Assembly (NCBI GenBank): GCA_964542435.1
Contig: CAZIVE010000156.1
Location: 1 to 5,755 of the forward strand
Source: CAZIVE01 sp964542435
GTDB taxonomy: Bacteria > Bacteroidota > Bacteroidia > Bacteroidales > Tannerellaceae
Direction: 5' to 3'
Length of the DNA: 5,755 nucleotides
In this document: one piece after another, positions 1-4,083 of the stretch
Layout of the letters: each line of letters opens with the position of its first letter
Numbering within the stretch: position 1 is the stretch's first letter
Program-made: the position numbers and the translations under genes
Notes under the pieces: generated by a model
Seen by the model: the letters and a program-made list of their open reading frames with translations, nothing else
Told to the model about the DNA's origin: nothing
Databases searched by the model: none

Positions 1-206
1 GAACCTTCATATTCGTTATCTTTGAAGAAACTGAGATTATCTACAGCCACATAGAGGCGCCGGTAGTCCGTCGTGTCGATAGTCGTCGGCGTCATCAAAA
101 CTTGCTCTTGGAATTGGGCTTTGAGTTGAGGCGCAATAGTCAATAGGAATAACAATAGTTCTATCCAAACTGGCGTTTTGATATGAATAGGTGTTTCATG
201 TATCAT
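1..206 (-). CDS. Exported, probably outer-membrane protein, N-terminal part (runs off left edge)
   Basis: An open frame of 68 codons runs leftward from ATG at 206 to the window edge without a stop. The frame is closed upstream by a TAA inside the terminator, and there is no other start codon in that stretch, so 206 is the only reasonable ATG. Residues 1-31 look like a signal peptide: a short polar start (MIHETPIHIKTP), a hydrophobic core (VWIELLLFLLTIAP) and a possible cleavage site after LKA. The mature part begins QFQEQVLMTP and continues with TTDYRRLYVAVDNLSFFKDNEYEG, a polar stretch rich in aromatic residues that resembles N-termini of Bacteroidales outer-membrane beta-barrel or porin-like proteins; this family link is an impression, not a proven match. 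The gene follows the RRM gene on the same strand, separated by a terminator. A Glu inside the hydrophobic core is slightly unusual for a signal peptide. Function unknown. Confidence 0.7.
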   Translation of the reverse strand, partial: MIHETPIHIKTPVWIELLLFLLTIAPQLKAQFQEQVLMTPTTIDTTDYRRLYVAVDNLSFFKDNEYEG

Positions 207-214
207 TGCGGGTG

Positions 215-222
215 CAAATGTA
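215..222 (-). promoter_or_regulatory. Possible -7 box TACATTTG for the exported-protein gene
   Basis: The minus strand reads TACATTTG here, a full match to the Bacteroidetes -7 consensus TAnnTTTG. It lies between the terminator tail and the start codon at 206. No TTG-type -33 element is visible about 19-22 bp upstream, where the terminator stem lies. A start site about 7 nt downstream of the box would leave almost no leader, so the mRNA would be leaderless or nearly so. Chance occurrence in AT-rich DNA is possible. Confidence 0.4.
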
Positions 223-225
223 ATA

Positions 226-259
226 AAAAAGGGAGCGGATTATATTCCGTTCCCTTTTT
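226..259 (-). terminator. Rho-independent terminator after the RRM gene (symmetrical, could work both ways)
   Basis: The left arm AAAAAGGGAGCGGA (226-239) pairs with TCCGTTCCCTTTTT (246-259) around the loop TTATAT, with a single imperfect pair. The core is nine positions of GC-rich stem, flanked by A and T runs on both sides. Read on the minus strand it lies 41 nt after the stop codon of the RRM gene and ends in TTTTTTATT, so it should terminate that transcript. The same element read on the plus strand also has a T-tract, but no plus-strand gene enters it within the window. Confidence 0.85.
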
Positions 260-265
260 ATTAAG

Positions 266-283
266 AGTTGTTTGGTAACAACT
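266..283 (-). other. Small hairpin in the 3' UTR of the RRM gene
   Basis: AGTTGTT (266-272) and AACAACT (277-283) are perfect complements around a 4-nt spacer TGGT. It lies between the RRM stop codon (300) and the terminator stem (259), so the 3' UTR carries two hairpins in tandem. It has no T-tract of its own and is therefore not a second terminator; it may protect the 3' end or be a chance fold. Confidence 0.5.
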
Positions 284-299
284 TGCTTTTGATTTCCGT

Positions 300-545
300 T
301 TAACGTCTTGGAAGAGCTTCTTTAACAACCATCTGGCGACCTTCGTATTCAGCGCCGTTCAGTTCTTCAATAGCTTTTTTAGCTTCCTCATCGTTGGGCA
401 TCTCTGCAAATGCGAAACCTTTAGAACGTTTTGTGTCACGATCAATGATCAGTTTGACAGATGCTACTGTTCCGTACTCTTCGAGAACTCCCTGTAAATC
501 TCCTTCTCTAACCCGATAGTTCAGGTTACCAATGTAAATATTCAT
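300..545 (-). CDS. RRM-domain RNA-binding protein (81 aa)
   Basis: A complete single RNA-recognition motif. RNP2 is IYIGNL (residues 3-8) and RNP1 is KGFAFAEM (42-49). The aromatic residues that stack on RNA bases are present (Tyr4, Phe44, Phe46). The order beta-alpha-beta-beta-alpha-beta fills the whole protein (about residues 2-75), leaving only a short basic end, EALPRR. Many Bacteroidetes relatives have a longer Gly/Arg-rich tail, which is absent here. Such proteins are cytoplasmic and bind single-stranded RNA; in Bacteroides some are reported as global post-transcriptional regulators in a phylum lacking Hfq in many members. The start ATG at 543-545 gives the canonical N-terminus MNIYIGNL. 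No Shine-Dalgarno sequence is seen, as usual for the phylum. The gene is monocistronic by appearance, with its own promoter, a long leader and a terminator. RNA targets cannot be told from the sequence. Confidence 0.95.
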   Translation of the reverse strand: MNIYIGNLNYRVREGDLQGVLEEYGTVASVKLIIDRDTKRSKGFAFAEMPNDEEAKKAIEELNGAEYEGRQMVVKEALPRR

Positions 546-550
546 AAGAA

Positions 551-624
551 AATGATATAAAATAAATAATTAAATTGAAACAATAAGTTTGGTGAAAAGT
601 CAGATTCTACAAGAATATATCATT
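551..624 (-). repeat. 9-bp inverted repeat in the RRM gene leader
   Basis: AATGATATA (551-559) and TATATCATT (616-624) are perfect reverse complements separated by 56 bp. In the minus-strand transcript the pairing would close a large loop, with its 3' arm ending only 5 nt before the RRM start codon. The arms are AT-rich, so a simple hairpin would be weak; a protein-bound or conditional structure is possible. Confidence 0.4.
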
Positions 625-678
625 GCTGAGAATACTCTACGAAAGAAAGAACAATGCCAACTACCTTTGTTTTCGATG

Positions 679-712
679 CAAAGTAAGGGAATCTATTTCG
701 ATTTTCGACAAA
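679..712 (-). promoter_or_regulatory. Probable promoter of the RRM gene
   Basis: The minus strand reads TTACTTTG at 686-679, one mismatch from the Bacteroidetes -7 consensus TAnnTTTG. TTTG at 712-709 would be the -33 element, with a 22-bp spacer, slightly longer than the usual 19-21. Transcription starting near 672 would give a leader of about 125 nt before the ATG at 545. Confidence 0.5.
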
Positions 713-871
713 AAAATGCGGATTTTTTCAAAAAATCTTTATCTTTTTCATTTTGAACGAGTTCAGAAGGTCCTTTAGGACGCTTCAGAATGATTGAATC
801 AATAGGAAGCGAACTTAAAGAAGACAAGAGGATGAAAGATTTTACCACGCTGGTCCGATAAAAGAACCTAA

Positions 872-895
872 AATTTTTAACCACGGTTAAAAATT
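872..895. repeat. Perfect palindrome AATTTTTAACC-AC-GGTTAAAAATT
   Basis: Two 11-bp arms (872-882 and 885-895) are exact reverse complements with a 2-bp centre. The tiny centre favours a binding site for a dimeric DNA-binding protein over an RNA hairpin. The core TTAACCACGGTTAA recurs almost unchanged at 943-955. The nearest predicted transcription starts are about 210 bp (RRM gene) and 340 bp (inositol operon) away, so the site does not overlap either promoter. Confidence 0.7.
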
Positions 896-914
896 ATTTT
901 CACATTAGATCGCG

Positions 915-982
915 CCTCGTAAGTCATTAAGAAAAAATTTTTTAACCATGGTTGAAATATTTTTATTCAAAGACTTATGAGG
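915..982. repeat. 11-bp inverted repeat enclosing a second AACCATGGTT palindrome
   Basis: CCTCGTAAGTC (915-925) and GACTTATGAGG (972-982) are reverse complements at 10 of 11 positions; the odd pair would be a G-U wobble in plus-strand RNA. Between them lie AAAAAATTTTTT (932-943), a perfect 12-bp palindrome, and TTTAACCATGGTTGAAA (941-957), which is symmetrical except for one position and closely resembles the palindrome at 872-895. The arrangement could be a nested operator region or a structured RNA of about 68 nt. It does not match an RNA family I recognise. Confidence 0.5.
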
Positions 983-983
983 G

Positions 984-1115
984 ATGGAAAGGATGGAGAA
1001 GAAGGATGTGATCTGTTTTAGGCTAAAAAAACGGCTGGAGGCGAAAAGATGGAGAGCTGGAAAATCGGCCTATGATGTATTTATTATCAAAATCAAAGTC
1101 GTGAAACGATTGTGA
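984..1115 (+). CDS. Possible small basic ORF, 43 aa (doubtful)
   Basis: ATG at 984 opens a frame of 43 codons ending with TGA at 1113-1115. The product begins MERMEKKDVICF and is strongly basic (many Lys and Arg, e.g. RLKKRLEAKRWR), with a hydrophobic patch YDVFIIKIKVV near the end. A stop codon lies just before the start, so it cannot be longer. No -7 box or ribosome site is visible upstream. It lies on the same strand as the inositol operon, 124 bp before it. The purine-rich DNA here could give such a frame by chance, and I do not recognise the peptide. Confidence 0.15.
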   Translation: MERMEKKDVICFRLKKRLEAKRWRAGKSAYDVFIIKIKVVKRL

Positions 1116-1130
1116 AATAGCACTTCACGA
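1099..1130. repeat. Inverted repeat TCGTGAA / TTCACGA with an extra GTGAA copy
   Basis: TCGTGAA (1099-1105) and TTCACGA (1124-1130) are perfect 7-bp reverse complements 18 bp apart. A second GTGAA (1112-1116) lies 11 bp after the first, so either copy could pair with the right arm. The site ends about 76 bp upstream of the -7 box of the inositol operon, a place where an activator or repressor could bind. Function not known. Confidence 0.35.
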
Positions 1131-1205
1131 GAGGAGGGTAAGCATAACCGACCGAAAATGATAAAATTAAAAGTGATAAAAACTAACACTATTAAAAAAA
1201 TGCTC

Positions 1206-1213
1206 TAACTTTG
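1206..1213 (+). promoter_or_regulatory. -7 promoter box TAACTTTG of the inositol operon
   Basis: TAACTTTG matches the Bacteroidetes -7 consensus TAnnTTTG exactly and lies 26 bp before the ATG at 1240. A start site near 1220 gives a leader of about 20 nt. No clear TTG -33 element is visible about 20 bp upstream, where the DNA is mostly A-rich; this is common in the phylum but lowers confidence. Confidence 0.65.
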
Positions 1214-1239
1214 CGCAATTGTTTTAGAATTAAAATGTA

Positions 1240-2421
1240 ATGGAAAAAGTCATTGTTAAGAAAGCCGAAGGTAAACTTGGCGTTTTGATAGTAGGAGTTG
1301 GCGGTGCCGTCGCTTCTACCTTTATCACTGGTACGTTGGCCGTTCGTAAAGGCTTGGGAACACCCGTTGGTTCCCTCACACAGTTAGGAAATATCCGCCT
1401 CGGTAAGAAGAGCGAAGGTCGTAATCCCAAAATCAAGGATGTCCTTCCTATCGCGAATCTTAATGATCTCGTATTCGGTGGATGGGATATTTTCCCGATT
1501 AATGAATATGAAGCAGCCCGCCATGCTGAAGTATTAAGCAAAGAAGACATCGACAAGGTTAAAGACGAGTTGGAGACGATCCATCCGATGACAGCCATTT
1601 TCGATCACAACTACTGCAAGAACATCGAAGGTTCGAACGTAAAGGCCAAGGCCACACGTTGGGAACTGATGGAACAGGCGCGTGAAGACATCAAGAACTT
1701 CAAGGAGAAGAACCATTGCGATCGTATTGTCGTTCTGTGGTCTGCCAGCACCGAGGTTTATATTCCTATGAGTGAAGAGCACAAGAGCCTTGCTGCTTTT
1801 GAGAAAGCCATGAAAGAAGATCGCACGGATGTCATCTCTCCGAGTATGTGCTATGCTTATGCTGCCGTATCTCTGGGTTATCCTTACATCATGGGTGCTC
1901 CTTGCCTCTGCGTAGATATTCCTGCTATGTGGGAACTCTCTGCTAAGACAGGCGCTCCGATCTGNNNNNNNNNNNNNNNNNNNNNNNNNNNNNNNNNNNN
2001 NNNNNNNNNNNNNNNNNNNNNNNNNNNNNNNNNNNNNNNNNNNNNNNNNNNNNNNNNNNNNNNNAATGTATTCCACAAGGTTCGTATCAACTACTATCCT
2101 CCTCGCAACGATAACAAAGAGGGTTGGGACAATATCGACATCTACGGTTGGATGGGTTATCCGATGCAGATCAAAGTCGATTTCCTTTGCCGCGATTCCA
2201 TTCTTGCAGCACCTATCGTGCTCGACCTCGTATTGCTGGCCGATCTTTCGAAACGCTGCGGGTTCTCCGGCATACAGACTTGGCTTTCATTCTACTTCAA
2301 GAGCCCGATGCACGACTTCGAGCATGAACCGGTTCATAATCTCTTCGTTCAATCGACCATGCTTCGCAACATGTTCCGCCATATCATTGGTGAAGAAGAG
2401 GAACCTGAATGCCTCGATTAA
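1240..2421 (+). CDS. ino1: myo-Inositol-1-phosphate synthase (interrupted by an assembly gap)
   Basis: Converts glucose-6-phosphate to inositol-1-phosphate using bound NAD+, the first step of inositol-lipid synthesis; cytoplasmic. The N-terminal Rossmann motif is GVGGAVAST (residues 19-27). Other family blocks are VVLWSASTE (164-172), GAPCLCVDIPAMWEL (219-233) and, after the gap, KVRINYYPPRNDNKEGWDNID and FLCRDSILAAPIVLDL. The C-terminal half with LSFYFKSPM ends at GEEEEPECLD. The visible sequence plus gap gives 393 aa, but related Bacteroides enzymes are near 430 aa as I recall, so the true gap is probably longer than 100 bases. The missing part should hold the block around DFKTGQT with catalytic lysines, so activity cannot be judged. 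The frame stays open through the Ns only because of the arbitrary N count. The start ATG at 1240 fits the nearby promoter and precedes the NAD motif by a normal length. First gene of the operon; an intrinsic terminator follows the stop. Confidence 0.95.
   Translation: MEKVIVKKAEGKLGVLIVGVGGAVASTFITGTLAVRKGLGTPVGSLTQLGNIRLGKKSEGRNPKIKDVLPIANLNDLVFGGWDIFPINEYEAARHAEVLSKEDIDKVKDELETIHPMTAIFDHNYCKNIEGSNVKAKATRWELMEQAREDIKNFKEKNHCDRIVVLWSASTEVYIPMSEEHKSLAAFEKAMKEDRTDVISPSMCYAYAAVSLGYPYIMGAPCLCVDIPAMWELSAKTGAPIXXXXXXXXXXXXXXXXXXXXXXXXXXXXXXXXXXNVFHKVRINYYPPRNDNKEGWDNIDIYGWMGYPMQIKVDFLCRDSILAAPIVLDLVLLADLSKRCGFSGIQTWLSFYFKSPMHDFEHEPVHNLFVQSTMLRNMFRHIIGEEEEPECLD
1965..2064. other. Assembly gap: 100 Ns of unknown true length
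   Basis: Exactly 100 Ns interrupt the synthase gene between APIC/W (codon TGN) and NVFHKV. A round 100 is the usual placeholder for a scaffold join of unknown size. By comparison with the protein family I estimate about 70 residues (roughly 210 bases) are missing. Confidence 0.95.
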
Positions 2422-2441
2422 TCATCTGAAACATATAACAG

Positions 2442-2478
2442 ACAATTGGCGGAAGTTTCTCCCGCCAGTTGTTTTTTT
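2442..2478 (+). terminator. Intrinsic terminator or attenuator between the synthase and the rest of the operon
   Basis: ACAATTGGCGG (2442-2452) pairs with CCGCCAGTTGT (2462-2472) over 11 bp, with one G-U pair, around a 9-nt loop; T runs from 2472 to 2478. This is a textbook Rho-independent terminator 20 nt after the synthase stop. The next start codon (2479) begins at the base after the last T. No -7 box is seen between this hairpin and that gene, so downstream expression must come from read-through or from an unseen promoter. Confidence 0.85.
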
Positions 2479-3195
2479 ATGGCATATAACGAAATGGATT
2501 ACGCTATTATCGCAGCCGGTGAAGGATCTAGACTGGTGCAGGAAGGTGTGAAATGGCCCAAGCCGCTCGTCAGACTCGACGGAAAGCCGCTCATCGGCCG
2601 TCTTATCGATATCTTCCTTCGTAACAACGCCTCTTCGGTGAGCATCATCGTCAACGAACAGATGACGGAGGTACAGCAATATCTACGCGATCTCACGCTT
2701 CCCGTTCCTTTTCATCTGCTGGTTAAATCCACTCCCAGTTCGATGCACAGCTTTTATGAGCTGAGCAGTCTCATTCCGGGTGACAGGATTTGTCTTACTA
2801 CGGTGGACACCATCTTCCGTGAGGAGGAGTTTGCCACCTATATCCACGCCTTTGAGGCGGATCATTCCATGGACGGAATGATGGCCGTCACCTCTTTTGT
2901 GGATGACGAGAAGCCACTTTGGGTGGAGACGAACGAACAGCTCGACATCACCGGATTTCTCGATGCCGCTTCGCCTGCCTGCAAGTATGTGTCGGGCGGA
3001 ATCTACTGTCTGGGGCGTCCTGCGATTGATCTTCTCGCCGAAGCCATTGCGGGCGGAATGTCGCGCATGCGCAATTACCAGCGGTTGTTGGTTTCCGAAG
3101 GGCTGCATCTGAAAGCCTGCCCGTTCAGCAAGATCGTCGATGTGGATCATGCAGAGGATATACGTAAAGCAGAACTATTTTTAAACGGAAAATAA
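2479..3195 (+). CDS. Nucleotidyltransferase, probable CTP:inositol-1-phosphate cytidylyltransferase
   Basis: A 238-aa protein of the sugar-phosphate nucleotidyltransferase (GT-A-like, NTP_transferase) fold. The nucleotide-binding signature is AIIAAGEGSRL (residues 9-19), followed by KPLVRLDGKPL (28-38). STPSSMHSFYEL (84-95) should line the base and sugar pocket, and Asp110 in LTTVDTIF is the likely first metal ligand. VDVDHAEDI (220-228) near the end offers the second metal-binding Asp. The family transfers a nucleotide to a sugar or polyol phosphate. Its place directly after inositol-1-phosphate synthase and before a CDP-alcohol transferase points to CDP-inositol as product, as in the archaeal and Thermotoga di-inositol-phosphate pathway; this specificity is inferred. 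I chose ATG 2479; ATG 2494 (MDYAIIAAG) is also plausible, whereas a TTG at 2446 lies inside the terminator stem and is unlikely. A 12-nt gap separates it from the next gene. Confidence 0.88.
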   Translation: MAYNEMDYAIIAAGEGSRLVQEGVKWPKPLVRLDGKPLIGRLIDIFLRNNASSVSIIVNEQMTEVQQYLRDLTLPVPFHLLVKSTPSSMHSFYELSSLIPGDRICLTTVDTIFREEEFATYIHAFEADHSMDGMMAVTSFVDDEKPLWVETNEQLDITGFLDAASPACKYVSGGIYCLGRPAIDLLAEAIAGGMSRMRNYQRLLVSEGLHLKACPFSKIVDVDHAEDIRKAELFLNGK

Positions 3196-3207
3196 CCGGA
3201 TTTACTC

Positions 3208-4083
3208 ATGAATGAATTACTCCTTGCGGGCATCCGCAGAGGCAACGAGTTTTCACCGAATCATATCGGCAACGATGCTGCCATTTTCCAACTCACAGCC
3301 GACCATCTGCGTCGTCTCGGATGCGAAGTGAACGAATATATCGAATCAGACCTGCTGCTGGATCTTCCGAAAGAGAAGTCCGTTTTCAACATGGTCCGCG
3401 ACTGGCGTTCGATCCGCAAACTGCAGAAACTGGAAGACCAGGGTTGGTTTGTGGTGAACTCAGGCTATGGCATCGAAAACTGCACGCGTGAGAAGATGAC
3501 CCGCCTCATGATCGAGAACGATATCCCGCATCCGAAAAGTCTGATCATCCATACGGCTGACGATCCTACCGAAGCCTTGTCCAATTGCGATTTCAGTAAT
3601 TGCTGGATCAAACGCGGCGACTTCCATGCCATTCATCGCGAAGATGTCACCTACGTTCGCAATCTGGAAGAGGCTGTCGGAATTATCAAGGAATTTGCGC
3701 TGCGCGATATTCATACGGTCGTGGTCAATGAGCATCTCAAAGGCGACCTCGTGAAATTCTATGGAGTGGCTGGAACCGATTTCTTCTATCGCTTCTATCC
3801 CTCCGACATCAGCCACAGCAAGTTCGGACTGGAGGTGATCAACGGTGCTGCTAAAGGCATCTCCTTCGATGAAGACAAGCTGCGTGAGACATGTCACCGT
3901 GCTGCTGCCGTTCTGGGTGTGGAAATCTATGGCGGCGACTGCATCATTGATGAAGACGGGACGGCCCGCATCATCGACTTCAACGACTGGCCTTCGTTTG
4001 CGCCCTGTCGTCAGGAAGCCGCTCCCTACATCGCAGGCCGGATCCTCAAATTGTATAAAGATTTTCTGAACAAGAAATCATGA
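3208..4083 (+). CDS. ATP-grasp enzyme of unknown substrate
   Basis: A 291-aa soluble protein with a RimK/carboxylate-ligase-like ATP-grasp layout. An N-terminal pre-grasp domain (about 1-85) is followed by NCTREKMTRLMIENDIPHPKSLII (91-114), the usual entry into the ATP-grasp fold. CWIKRGD (132-138) supplies the ATP-contacting Lys135, VVVNEHLKGD (171-180) the adenine-side Glu175, and YGGDCIIDEDG plus IIDFNDWPSF (241-263) the metal-binding Asp257 and Asn259. All key residues are present, so it should be active. ATP-grasp enzymes join a carboxylate to an amine or thiol through an acyl-phosphate; some, such as eukaryotic ITPK-type inositol kinases, phosphorylate inositol phosphates instead. Here it could modify the inositol head group or a precursor; the substrate cannot be read from the sequence. 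It lies between the nucleotidyltransferase and the transferase and overlaps the latter by 4 bp (ATGA), so coupled translation is likely. Confidence 0.85.
   Translation: MNELLLAGIRRGNEFSPNHIGNDAAIFQLTADHLRRLGCEVNEYIESDLLLDLPKEKSVFNMVRDWRSIRKLQKLEDQGWFVVNSGYGIENCTREKMTRLMIENDIPHPKSLIIHTADDPTEALSNCDFSNCWIKRGDFHAIHREDVTYVRNLEEAVGIIKEFALRDIHTVVVNEHLKGDLVKFYGVAGTDFFYRFYPSDISHSKFGLEVINGAAKGISFDEDKLRETCHRAAAVLGVEIYGGDCIIDEDGTARIIDFNDWPSFAPCRQEAAPYIAGRILKLYKDFLNKKS

Larger units (their letters stand above)
546..1239. other. 694-bp AT-rich intergenic region between divergent genes
   Basis: The region separates the leftward RRM gene from the rightward inositol operon. No frame looks like a real protein: the 63-codon minus-strand frame at 693-884 is low-complexity and starts inside a palindrome. 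The region is much longer than two promoters need. It holds several inverted repeats, listed separately, and weak promoter-like boxes. No tRNA or known riboswitch was recognised by eye. It may hide a small RNA or operators for a regulator encoded elsewhere. Confidence 0.7.

Noticed and set aside
662..669. Plus-strand TACCTTTG as promoter of a small RNA
   Set aside because: It matches the -7 consensus, but no -33 element lies at suitable distance and no gene or terminator follows; chance in AT-rich DNA is likely.
693..884. 63-codon minus-strand open frame in the intergenic region
   Set aside because: It starts inside the palindrome at 872-895, and the product is low-complexity with no recognisable domain; the likely RRM promoter elements lie at its end.
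1158..1208. 16-codon ORF after an AGGAGGG-like sequence
   Set aside because: Very short, low-complexity (Lys/Ile), and its stop codon is part of the -7 box of the inositol operon.
2182..2189. TTCCTTTG inside the synthase gene as an internal promoter for the downstream genes
   Set aside because: One mismatch at a key position, located in conserved coding sequence, almost 300 bp from the next gene.
2446..2478. TTG at 2446 as start of the nucleotidyltransferase
   Set aside because: It lies in the terminator stem and adds residues that the family does not have; ATG 2479 or 2494 fits better.
2066..2551. 161-codon plus-strand frame after the assembly gap
   Set aside because: It is a shifted frame over the synthase C-terminus; the frame giving KVRINYYPPR matches the family.
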